The notes under the pieces: model-generated
What the model was told of the DNA's origin: nothing
The model's input: the letters and a program-made list of their open reading frames with translations, nothing else
Databases searched by the model: none
Source: Isoetes taiwanensis
Taxonomy: Eukaryota > Streptophyta > Lycopodiopsida > Isoetales > Isoetaceae
Length of the DNA stretch: 64,000 bases
Assembly (NCBI GenBank): GCA_021234155.1
Contig: JAJEKV010000426.1
Location: forward strand, 144,553-208,552
Reading direction: 5' to 3'
In this document: positions 33,962 through 44,897 of the stretch, piece after piece
Layout: the number at the start of each line of letters is the position of its first letter
Position numbering within the stretch: position 1 is the first letter of the stretch
Made by a program: the position numbers and the translations under genes

Positions 33962-35107
33962 TTAGCCATCTTCTTTTTTAATAAACCTAGCTAATTTCAT
34001 ATCCCTAGGCATACAAGTGACTCTTTTTGCATGGAGAGCACATGCTAGTGAGTCTTCGAAGTGCTGAACTAGCTTTTGCTCTGCTGCCTCCTGCAATGCG
34101 AGTAACATATCATCTGTTACTCTCTTGGTTTTGTCGAATTCTTGTAGGATCTCACGGTCAATCTTGCGAAAGCAGCTCTTGGTATCAGCAGTCCATAGCT
34201 CCTCTGAAAATGACGGATCTCCCGAGCAGCTCTTGCAAAATAGGAGTCTGCCTTTCTCTTCATCGGCTTCTTCGGGGGTACGGGTCTCTCCGGAGGCGGC
34301 TTCAAAGTGTTCTTCTTAGATGGCCTTCCTCCCTCCACGTACGTTACCTTATCTTCTTCGTAATATTTTGAGTACTCCTTGTACATCTTTATGTACTCGT
34401 TGTACTCCTTCAGCTTCTTCCTGTACTCCCGCTCGTGCTTGAGTATATACGACTCTCATGCCGGCCTGCCCTTCTTTGGATCCGTTGTCGGCTTCAGCCA
34501 CTTGGGGTATATGGGGATGCTGCTGCAGACTCTTCCTCCTCAGCATCTACATTTGAAGGTCCCGAGCCTTCTGCTGGGTGGAGGACCCTTGACTCATCTT
34601 CATCCGACTCGGTGTCTGATGATGACGACGACGGCCTGTCGGGCTCCCGCTCCCTTATGCTCACCCCTTTTGTTGGTGTGGACTTTGTTTTCCGCGGGGG
34701 TTTCTTGGGCACTTCGGGGTCCTTTCCTTTGTCCTCCTTCAATTTCTGTCGTTCCTCCCTCAATCTTTTCCTCTCCTCCTTCTCCGCAATTCTCTTCCTC
34801 TTCACTGCTCTCTTCCTCTTTGTCATTTTCTTCAGCTTACGTACCAGCTCCTCTGGCAGTGGTTCGTCCTCGTCCCCTCCTCCATTGCCCTGATTTTTGG
34901 GGTTTTTCTGCTCATTAGGGTTTTGGGGATGTTCTTCCTTGTCTTGCTGCTCCTGATCCTCCTCCTCAGCATCAGGATTTGGTCAGGGTTCTCTTCTTGC
35001 CTGGCTCGCTCCTGAGCCTCTCTGGCCTTCTGTTGGGCTGCAAGAACCTGGACACTGACATAATCGTCTAGTACAACCATTCGAGCGGTTTGTTTGGTGC
35101 GGGCCAT
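33962..35107 (-). pseudogene. Histone H3-like protein encoded inside the gypsy element
   Basis: ATG 35107 gives MARTKQTAR, identical to the first residues of histone H3 including K4. A linker of about 280 residues follows, first coiled and Gln/Glu-rich, then Lys/Arg-rich (MTKRKRAVKRKRI), then Ser/Asp-rich. The last ~95 residues form an H3 fold: AREIRHFQRSYGLLI (alpha-N), FARL and REILQEF (alpha-1), ALQEAAEQKLVQHFED (alpha-2), CALHAKRVTCMPRDMKLAR (loop 2, alpha-3), TAA at 33962. Loop 1 has the canonical H3 length, so it is not CENH3-like. Defects are one-base losses near 34979, 34499 and 34157, and TGA at 34456-34458. It has no introns. A TATA promoter lies at 43901 beyond a hAT insertion in the 5' UTR. 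Confidence 0.88.
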
Positions 35108-35149
35108 GTTTTGAAATATTAGTGTTGTCTCTAATTTTTTCCTAGCCTT

Positions 35150-37176
35150 AGGATATGAATTTTTTTTGGCAAATATTTGTCAAATGAAAATAGCCAATTT
35201 GGCGAAAGTCCAAAAAATCTCAAGAAACTCTATAATCCATGAGGCGAATCTTCTAGAATTCACAGCAGATGCTTGAAAGTTAGAGTCGATATACATGAGC
35301 ACATGATGTATTTGCAATGCTAGAATCTCTTTAACAAACTATGCATGCATCTAGGTATCATGGACATGCCTAGAAGCTGGTAGAACGGGCACATGCATAG
35401 GCATCACGAATGGGAACATGAACACTTTGCCTGTCATGCAAACATGGGACAAGTATTCCCAAGGAATAAGACATGCTTGGAGAAAAAATAGCAAATGGGA
35501 AATTGTGTTAGCTAGAGGTTGTGCCCAACAAGGAAAACGTGTAGAAGTATCTGTCAATAGGCCGAGAGGTTGCATGTTACTATTGTGAGATTTGCTATGC
35601 TTCTTCACGATCAAATTATGCTTTGCCGGACTTGGTTTGATAGCTATGCAAAATAAAAGGATTATAGAATATAACCAACTACACCACAACTCACAACCTT
35701 TTAATCCTTGACCAACAATAGCAATCCAAACAAATGCATTAAAAATGAGTCAAGTAATAGGGAAATTATATTTCAATGCAAAAGGCAAAGGCACATTGTA
35801 TACTATAAGATAGTTTGTGAATGTTGTGGCAAGACAATATTTCGGCATGGTAATTCAGCGGTGATGTCTAGATGCATTACTTTTTTCTTCAAACAAATTA
35901 TGTCCAACATGCACCAATGCTAACAGTCTAGCTAGATTATATTATAAGTTAGTGAGGGGCGATGCTCACAACTTAACAAACATCTCCAGTCTAAATAAAG
36001 TAATTGGTGTCTTTCATAAAATATTAAGATGGGATGCCATTGTCAATAGAATGTATTCTAAGTTTTCAAGTTGAATACCTATAAATGCAAGCATACTTGC
36101 ATAACAAGATAATGGTCTAGCCTAGCTGAATAATTACCCAAATAATATGAAGGAACCACCTAAGGATAGTTTCGTCATGATTGCAGACAAAAAACATTTT
36201 AAGCTCATATAATAATGGAGTAGTGATGCTCATGTATTTATTGCAATGGACCCTTTGTCTTATTGAATGTTATAGAACCAACTAAAATAGAAAATCAATA
36301 CATGGGACCTCTTCCTTCTCTAATAAACGACGGCAAGGTAAGGACTTTTTTTTAACTTTATTTGCATTGAGCATTCAAACTCCTTTTTAACTTTATTTGC
36401 ATTGAGTTTGCATTCGAACTCTTCCTTAAGTTAGAAATATAAGACAAATACCAATCTTTAACATGTGGGTCATGCCGAATGAATGCAACACATCCTTTCT
36501 CTCTAGCTATGCGATCCGGCATGTGATAAATTCGTGGGACCTCATTCCATATAGAAAATACTGTCTAAGGCACAATTTCTAATTGACAGGAATGACCAAA
36601 ACTCTGTTTTCAACTTGGTTTTCAACCCAATGACATTGAAACGGCTAAACTAATGTAGTATTGGCATTGCTGAAAACACTGTAGCAGAACACTGTAGCAG
36701 ATATTCACTGTAGTTCTGTGATGATAAGTCTGTATTTACAGGGATTTCAACTAGCTGTCTGATTTACACCTGTTAACTTTTTGTAGATAGCACAGAGGTA
36801 AGACTCACGATCAAAATGGTATGACAAATACCTATATCTTTAACAATTTAAAAATGTTTTCAACATGTTACCTTGTTTTAAATTGTGCCGCAAAATATAT
36901 TTGCAAATACTGAAAAATCTATCCTTCAATCAATAGATCCAAAAGAGAAAAACTGTACTGCTAGTAACAACAGTCTTCTAGATTTGCAGCATTGAATATT
37001 TACTGAACTGGAAGAAAAAATAAAGCTTACTCTGCTGCTAGAACAAAATGCTTAATCTTAGCACCATGTCCACCATGCATGCAAAAACATATTATTTATG
37101 CCTGTTTCAGTGAATAGTCATAGCCGGAAAACTAAGTTACATGTACTAAGTCACTAAGGAGTAGCAAATTAAGTAC
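35150..37176. other. hAT subterminal and non-coding region
   Basis: No coding signal beyond short frames. GGCGAA-type words near 35200-35250 fit subterminal transposase sites. Confidence 0.45.
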
Positions 37177-37782
37177 CTAAACTTGCCAACCATCCAAGTC
37201 TTCTTCATGAGACATAACCACAGCAGCATGGAGGTCTTGTGAAGTCTTAGATTTGTTCCTCTCCTTGTAATTTCTTCTACTAAGAGACGAATTCCAAATG
37301 GCCAATGCATTCTCATAAGGAAAATTTGTGTCATCATACTTACATGCATAGATACGAAGACTACTATCTAGATTCTCTGTCAACTTGTTACGTACCTTAT
37401 TCTTGAGAATGCCTAACGCACTAAATGTTTGTTCGTCTTCCACAGACCCAAGAATCAACGCTTGACAAAGATCTGCAAGCCTAAAATACTCGGACATACG
37501 CTCACAAAGCACTTGACTATTGCCAAGTATTGTCCACAACTTTGTACTAGTTGTTGGATCCTTCTTGAATTCGTCGTCAGAGAACTTCTCACATTGTGCC
37601 CACATAGTTGCACCAAAACAAATAGACTGTTCCTTCAATTTCTTTTCATCTAAAATGCCATTAATCTCTGCCATGCCATTTTGAGATGATGTTTTACAAA
37701 AGTGAGCAGAAATAATCTTCAACCTTCCCTTAAAATCCTCATGTATTCTTTTTAGCTCTCTATCCTTCTCAGCGAAAATTTT

Positions 37783-40514
37783 AGTGGCCCCGGCGGGTCG
37801 ACTTGAGTAGGATGCCTTACCTATGTGCTACATGCAGATTCGCCATCTCGTGGCACTTCATTGCCTATTACGACATTAGAATGGCCAATTAGATGTTTGC
37901 TAATTGGCGTGGTATCGGTTTTGGGGCCAATTTAGTCCCATGTGAGATCTGCATATGCCTATGGAATGGCCATTTAGGCCAGTTGGTCAAATCCTAAATG
38001 TCTTAATTTCGCCACATCCCAAGTCATTAAGAGGCCCCCTCATAAATTCGCCACTTATGGGGGGCCAATATTAATAGAAATTCTTATTCCTAAATTTATT
38101 CACCAACTAAAAGAATCCCGCTTCACCAACTAAAAGAATCCCGCTCTTTTGCAAAATCGATTGGAAAATAGAATGTTGAGGCAATTTTTCCGTAAAGACT
38201 CCGGCATCGGATTCTCCCTACCAGCAACAAGCAAATTTTATTGAAGGAGCAGAAGTAAAATGCTGGAAACAAGGACGTCAACAATCAGGTTAGATGCTCA
38301 TTAGATTTAAAATGTTGAGCAAATAGAAGTGATGACTGAATTATTATGAACAGCTTCATTTTTGTAAGATCTGTTTGTCTGAAGTTGTGTAGTAACAGAA
38401 ATGACCAGTAAGCAGTGGAATAGTTTATTAAATTACATAGTGCTTTGCGTGTGGCTTAGATAATTTATGTTGATACAATAGGCTTAGTACAATGCTTAGT
38501 TCTTAGTGCAATATGCTTAATTCTAAGCGTTGTGGTACATCAAAACTTGAAAGCAGAAGTAGGTGCAATAAGTTAAGTGGTGCTGCTAGTGAAGTTCAGA
38601 GATAATACAATTTCAAGATCAGAGATGATACAATTTCAAATATACTTTGAGAAAACAACTGACTATTGCTATTAACTGTGTTTGTTTTTGCAAAAAAGTT
38701 TGCAGATGAGAGATAAGTTCAATCATGGAAAAGAAATCTCAAAAGAGTATCAATGACTTTATGCATGCTAGTCCATCGAGCAAAAACCTTTCGCTGGTAT
38801 TATCCAGTGATGACAGTTATAACTCCACTAAAGATGAGGACTATAAGATGTCTCCTTTAGAAGAATCCGAGACAGAGTTGGATGAGACAATAGAGGATGA
38901 GCTTGATATTCAAGAACTAGATGATGACAATGAAATTGATTTGGAATATTCTGATTTGGGCCTTGAACTCATTGGGCACAATGAATCCAGTTTTGGAAGA
39001 TTGGTTAGAAAGAGGTCTTGTGTACCATACAAGGATAGAAAATCTAGTAAGTGGGATACCAATAGAAGTTTCAAAAAAGATTGGTTGGAAGAGTATCCTT
39101 TCATCGAATCAATTCAAGTGGGAAGCCGCACGATGGTTAAGTGTAATATTTGTTCTTGGAAAAACAAGTTCCATAAGCCTCTACAATGCAAAAAAAATAA
39201 TATTGATAGGCATGTGGGAAAACAGAAAGCGAAAGTTATTGAAAACGGGGTTACAAAGTATGTCTTTGTTGGATGGAAAGGTCCAGAGAAGAATTACCAT
39301 GCTAGAAATGCTCAGCAATATGAAAAGTACCAAGCATTGGCATCAGAAAAGGCACGGAAAGAAACCATCTTCCATTCTTTATTTCAGAATCAGGAACTTT
39401 TGGATTACAAGGCGAAGTGCACTCAAATGAAAACAATTTTGCATTTATTGCAACGTGGGCGTCCAATGAGAGACTATCCGGACCATGAGTCTTTACTTTG
39501 TGCTCACGGGCTGCCTAATATCCCAGCATCACATTGGTCAGAGAGTGCGGGCTGGGAATTTGCAGGTCACATGGCAGAAATTGCTAAGGCTGAGTTACGA
39601 GATTTAATTCAAGGTACAAATTTGAATTCAATTAAAGCACTTTCCATTTATATCAGGGTCTCTTCTCCCTACTTTTTAAGGTTATTTTTATGTAGCCTTT
39701 GATCATAAAAGTTTTATAGTAGGTAGAGGTCTGCTTGCTTATTGTATGCTGTAATAGGGCAGTTTATGTGCACATGGCAATTCAGGTTAGTATCCCGTTG
39801 TGTTTTGGCTGAGCATAGAGCTATGGTGTTGCATGCAATAGGTCTCAGAATAGGGCCTAGATTTTGCTATTTCTTATTTTTTATAGGGAAGATTGTGATG
39901 CAAGGCAAGTAGGCAAGGTTACAGGGAATTTACACATTAACTATCAATTACATGATCTAGGAAGGTAGGAACAGACAGTATGAAGCTCTGATATGATGCA
40001 TACAGAAGCATAAGTAGCTAGCTTGTATAAGATTATTGTGATTGGAAAATATAAGGTGAACAGTAAGAGATCTGATACAGGGATTCCATGAAACCTTGCA
40101 GTAGAGGTCTGTATCCCTGTAGAGGTTTGAATCTTTAATTTTTTTCAGTTGTTTTCTCTTCTCTGCACCTTGCATGCTACTATACGAAGAGAGCATTTTA
40201 GTGGTCATACAGAGCATGGTGTTAAGTTGGATTTAATAGATATGCATTAGGAACTTGATGCCTATATCAGAGACCACTAATTTTCTTTCCTGCAGATGCG
40301 TGAGCGTAAGCGAGGCTCTATATTCAATAAGGTTCTAGCTAAAAATTGCCATTTAAGCTACACATATTTTGCAAAAAGGTTCAAAAATTGCCAATTGGGT
40401 TGCAACCACATTATAAAGAAGTAGGAAAAATGGCCAGTTCAGGCTATACTTTGATGGGCGTGTTTTACAAGGAATGGCCAATTTATTGTACTTATTCAAA
40501 ATTATAGGTCCCTT
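37783..40514 (+). mobile_element. Third hAT-type insertion, nested in the hAT transposase gene
   Basis: Flanked on both sides by AAAATTTT (37775-37782 and 40515-40522). Removing the insert and one copy rejoins the transposase reading to within one base (EEKDQGK and FAEKDRELKRIHEDF). The ends AGTGGCCCC and, inverted, AAGGGACC are only weakly alike, so terminal repeats are poor. It carries a separate BED-type transposase start. Confidence 0.65.
38725..39702 (+). pseudogene. Truncated hAT transposase N-terminus with BED zinc finger
   Basis: The 325-codon frame starts MEKKSQKSINDFMH and has an acidic region, a BED-type finger VKCNICSWKNKFHKPLQC ending near DRHVG, and TILHLLQRGRPMRDYPDHES with SHWSESAGWEFAGHM. 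These motifs parallel the minus-strand transposase of the host hAT element (CSICSWKN, RRGRPMLDYE, GGWEFG) but are clearly diverged. It stops before the catalytic core, so it is a fragment. It could still bind DNA through the finger if expressed. Confidence 0.8.
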
Positions 40515-43082
40515 AAAATTTTCCCTGATCCTTCTCCTCTACTGTTTCTAGCTCTTTATTCCTTCGCCAAAATCGTGGATGAACTACGGCAGTAGCTTCC
40601 AAGAGCTCATCTCGTGGGAAGCGCTCTCTAATTTCATCTGAAACTGCTGCAGCTACCTCCTTAAAGTTTTCTCTTACCTTTGTAGTAATGCTTTCTAGAT
40701 CAGTTTTAGGAACGGGTGTTCTCCTTACAAGCCTCCACGAATTTGATGTTTCGGAGAATACATCTGCATGTGGTGCAAGTAAGATAATATTGATATTTAC
40801 TAATTAAAAACAGAAAGACCTACCTGAACCAATCTTCAATGCACTTTCATACAAATATTTCCTTTGTTATTGTATCTTAGAGAACTCTTGGGACTGTCGC
40901 TTTCAATATCAAGTAGTTTGTACCACGCTAAGAACTTGTCTTTATTGTATGGTACATATAGTGCAGAAGAGTATAAGCATCCAAGAGTGGTGCAACATAG
41001 TTTTCTTGCTGTTGTGTACTCAAAAATATACATTGTTTCCTTGGATGCCATTTTCACAAGCATGTTCATCTCATTTAACATGGGCAATTTTTGAAGTTCT
41101 TAAAGCCATGTCCTAACGACATCCCATCAAAGATTTAGAGGACAAAGCTGACTTCTCTCATTGATTTTAGCAACCAAGTTGCTGCTCCAACTACAATGGT
41201 CTGTTTTGGTTGCAGTACAATGAAGTCAAGATAAATGTGCAGGTGAAATTATAGCAGATTAGGTAGATGGAGACCTATTCCAGTCTAGTATTGATGGAGC
41301 AAAACATATCAACATTCTACTATACTAATAAATACAAGCTCCAAGAGATATCAAGGCATCAAGAGCGTACATTACATCAAAAGCCAAGCACATGCAAGTA
41401 CCTCACTGAATTTGATATGGAATTCATCCATCAAGAAAGGCATATAGATATTCATGCTAAAAGTAGAAGAGAATAACATGCACAAAATTGTTGTAAGAAG
41501 GCATTACCAGCAAGTGTGAACAATATCTCCAAATCCGTGAGGCGAGCTAATAATTCACTTGCCTTATCCGTGTCACCATCTTCATCTACTAATTTGTCCA
41601 TCAAACCAACAAGTGTAGGATATTCTTCAAGAAGACGCTTTGCTGGAAAATATAAAGATATCCATCTTGTATTCACTGTCTTCATAAGCTTTCTACCTTT
41701 AGTTAATCCTTTAGACATATCTTGGAATTGCAAGTACCTGCTAACATCATAATATTATCAAAAGAAAATAGAAATCTAAATAAGAGAAAGAGAAGATGCC
41801 TTTAATAACCTTACCTTTTTGGACTGCGGCAAAAGAACGTGGCTGCACAAGTCCTTCAACATTCTCAATGCATTTAAAAGTATCCACAATTTTATACGCC
41901 AAATCCATCAGATAGGCCATGCAATGAATGGCCAATGCATAAGGGGCCAATGTGGTATGAATTCTCACACATAATCCAGTTCGATGTCCTTGCATGACAG
42001 AGCATCCATCAACCCCAATGCACATAAGTTTCTTGGCAATGTCTTCAAAGGGCAATTCTAATCCAGTAACAAGATTCTCCTTCACGATCTCAAATAAACT
42101 TAGGGCTGTGGCATCCTTTGTCATCTTCGTAACAGCAACAAAGTGTGATTGCCGCACATGTTTATGTACACAATAAATGGTCATGGAAACCCAAGAAGTG
42201 AGGTCCTTTGCGCTAGCCTCATCTAAAGAAATTGCAAAATAGTCACATTTCTTTAATGTTTCTATCAAGTCATCTTTAATGACTTGATCTATTGCTTTAC
42301 CAAACTCCCAACCACCATTTCTTGAACAATGTGATGAAGGCAAGTTTTGAGTGCCAATTGCAACCAAGTACGGCTTAGCATATTCATAATCTAGCATGGG
42401 TCGTCCTCTCCTCAAAATATAAAAGACTGTTTGTACATGTATGATTTTGCTCCTCATTTGCTTCTCTAATGCTTTTTTATGCAAGCTAGGAATTGAATGT
42501 TTCTGTTTTATCTCCTCTTCCCAAATCCACTTCTTATATAATGCTTCATTCCTAACATGCATACAGTCTGCTGCTGTCTTCCATCTTACCACACTTTCCT
42601 CTTTTCCATCCACAATCTTCTTCTCGTATATCTTTCCCAAATGCTTCTCAATTGTATCCAACTTTGGCTGCATCGTATGAGGCCTCCGATTCTTCCATGA
42701 ACAAATAGAACACCGTGCTAGAACTATTAGTCAGCTGCCTACCTCTTCCTCATATCTCTCTATGCAAGGGTATATTTCTGCCCAAGTCGGCTGAAATTCC
42801 CTTTCACCAGCAACCCATCCTTTCCTCCCTCGCTTTCTCTTACGTTCTTCTTCCATCTCAATGTCTTGTGGTTCGGACTGAGATTGGGCATTGCCATGCA
42901 TTCATCAAGATTTTCATTCTCAATTTGAATGGGATCATCTTATCCATTTGAGGTTCAAATTCCTGCTCCAATATCGAATGTGAATCACCCATCTTTGAAG
43001 TAGAGGCATGGTTTGTGGAGCCATTGAAATAGGCAAGGATGCCTCCTACTTTAGGCCTCTTGTTTATGATCACTTTCTGCAA

Positions 43083-43805
43083 AGCAAGACTATTTCTTAA
43101 TCAATAGAGTGGCTATCATGACTGCAGTCTAAATGATTATAGTGTAAGACACTAAAGTTTATGCTTCTAATAAGAAAACATAGGTGATATTGTAGGCATT
43201 CACGATTACATATTCCAGCAGGTATACACAATTACACATTATCATTCACAAGAGATTTTAGTAGAGATTTTAAAGCTTATAAATATTTTAAAAAGTATGC
43301 ATCAAGTAATACAGTTTCTTGCAAGTAGAAGTTTGCTTATAAGTACCTTCTTAACTTGGCTGCAATCAAGCTTGGCAAACACCAAATCTCTGATTTCTCA
43401 AGCCTTAAGATGTTGAATCGATGACCTTCGAAGAGCTAGATCTGCATTCCTCTTAGTACCGGCATTTTTAAAATAGTCAAAGCACATAAAAATGCTTTGA
43501 ATTTGTGGCTTGAAACCTCAAAAAGGCATATGATGTTGCTTCTACAAAAAGTTTCCAGAACTAAAGCTCCAAAACTAACGACCATAAGAGCGACAATGGC
43601 GAATCCAAACCCTTCGAACCTCAAAGGCGTCGAAAAGCTTGCTAAACTCCCTCCAATATGTTTCTTGAGGATAGGCGAATTCGATGATGGTGGCGGGAGG
43701 ATCCATCGAGATCTTGGCTAATAATTTTTTTTTTCAGGCCTACTTAACATTCGTGCAACTCTTTTTTAAAATTTGGATTATTCGCCTTTTGGCGAATATT
43801 CGCCC
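43083..43805. other. hAT 5' flank and subterminal palindromes
   Basis: No gene beyond short frames. At 43780-43806 TTCGCCTTTTGGCGAATATTCGCC forms the same palindromic subterminal motif found at the left end of the 12-kb hAT element (13280-13310). Confidence 0.55.
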
Positions 43806-43900
43806 TTAGAGACAACACTAGAAATATGTTGATCACCTTCCGAGCACCTACGGAGAGCAGCTAGCTGGAGAAGGAAAGTGAAAATGAAGATCCCTAAAGG

Positions 43901-43931
43901 TCTATTTATAGATCTGGGGATTTTAGGGTTT
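43901..43931 (-). promoter_or_regulatory. TATA box and telobox of the H3-like gene
   Basis: The minus strand reads TATAAATAGA at 43910-43901, preceded by AAACCCTAA (43931-43923). With the hAT element removed, the TATA lies about 90 bases before the H3-like ATG, a normal plant spacing. Teloboxes with TATA are common in plant histone and ribosomal-protein promoters. Confidence 0.65.
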
Positions 43932-44017
43932 GGACCTGCAATTTCATGTCGTACCATTTTGTAAAGCATTAGTGTCTGTAGGATTAATACATTGGGTTCC
44001 TTTAGGCAAAAAGTACC

Positions 44018-44091
44018 CACCATTCACACAGTGCACGAGAAGCATTCTCAAAAGTTTTGAAAATGCCCAGGGTGCACTCTTTGAGGGGTCA
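44018..44091 (-). repeat. Palindromic repeat B1 (upstream of the H3-like gene)
   Basis: Same family as A1/A2: CATTCACACAGTGCACGAG, core GCATTCTCAAAAGTTTTG, and GGTGCACTCTTTGAGGGGTC at the far end. It lies about 107 bases before the TATA box. Confidence 0.82.
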
Positions 44092-44222
44092 CACCTTTTT
44101 TACTCAAATTTTCATTTTATAAGCAATTTCTTAGTGTCAGGACATTAGAATAAATTCAAGGTTTAAGCTACTCTGAGCTATCAGATTGCTCTAATTATGC
44201 ATTTAGCTAGGTCAACATGGGT

Positions 44223-44295
44223 CCACCACTCACACAATGTGCGAGAAGCATTCTCAAAAGTTTTGGAAATGCCCAGGCGCACTCTGTGAGGGGTC
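44223..44295 (-). repeat. Palindromic repeat B2 (upstream of the H3-like gene)
   Basis: CCACTCACACAATGTGCGAG ... GCGCACTCTGTGAGGGGTC, starting 205 bases from B1. Confidence 0.85.
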
Positions 44296-44338
44296 ACTCC
44301 CTAATGGCCCTAAATTTTCAGGGTTTTCCCATAATTCT

Positions 44339-44897
44339 TGTTGTGCGTTTTTTCTTGACTATTTTTTCATGATGTGCTTAAATTAGTGAAATGTGTGCAT
44401 AAATGGAGAACAATATGGGTGTAATATGGAGAAAATGTAAAAAATGTGAAAATATTAGGGATGAAGCATTTATGATGTATTGAAGTTGAACTTATGGACT
44501 TGAAGGTGTATAAAAGTCATTTTCAATGGTTAAAGCATGGGGTTGAGGTGGCGCAATCCTAGGAGACATGTAAGTTATTGGAGATCTAATGGTGGAGATT
44601 GCTTAAAGATGAATGGAGGAGATTTGATGTGTAAGTTTAAGAGGAGGGGTACGTCTCCTCATTCTCTCTCTCTCACTCTTGGAGTTTTCTTGAAGATCTG
44701 TTGTAGAGTGCATCTTCCATGGAAGAAATAAATGAAAATGATGAGGATGAACCTCCTGATTTACGAGCATGTGATTTGTATGTGATTATTCATCTTCAGA
44801 ATTTTGCTTGATTTCTTGCTAGTAGAATGGGATGCAATCCATTGCATATACTTTGCAAGCTGCTTCTGCTTTGGTCCTTTCTTTCTGTTGGATTACA
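44339..44897 (+). repeat. LTR 1 of the three-LTR element
   Basis: 559 bases. By eye it differs from LTR 3 at about one position (AAGTCATTTT against AAGTCCTTTT). A 64-codon frame recurring in all three LTRs is a by-product of the repeat. Confidence 0.92.

Larger units (their letters stand above)
37177..43082 (-). pseudogene. hAT-family transposase (BED finger to dimerisation domain), broken and interrupted
   Basis: Minus-strand pieces in order: N-terminus (43082-42858); BED-type zinc finger RCSICSWKNRRPHTM (about 42700); HVQTVFYILRRGRPMLDYE; catalytic-core patches CDYFAISLDEASAKD and CIGVDGCSVMQGHRTGL (likely first two acidic residues) with IHCMAYLMDLAYKIVD (42673-41810); NTRWISLYFPAKRLLEEYPT (41733-41452); RERFPRDELL with VVHPRFW (near 40600); and the C-terminal hAT dimerisation motif EDEQTFSALGILKNKVRNKL (about 37450-37390). 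This matches the ZMYM/DUF4371-like hAT branch. Frame gaps may include introns. A further transposon at 37783-40514 interrupts it. Confidence 0.85.
35120..43820 (-). mobile_element. hAT-type transposon inserted in the 5' UTR of the H3-like gene
   Basis: Perfect 15-base terminal inverted repeats (TAGTGTTGTCTCTAA) lie at 35120-35134 and 43806-43820. The flanks are GAAATAT on the left (35113-35119) and GAAATATG on the right (43821-43828), an 8-base duplication with one base lost. It encodes a broken hAT transposase on the minus strand. The same ends bound the 12-kb element at 13269-25274. The insertion lies 13 bases before the H3-like ATG. Confidence 0.9.

Noticed and set aside
33962-35107. H3-like gene as an ordinary host histone gene or CENH3
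   Set aside because: It lies on the element strand between PBS and gag with shared palindromes and promoter style, has a ~280-residue linker absent from host H3, and its loop 1 is of canonical length, not lengthened as in CENH3.
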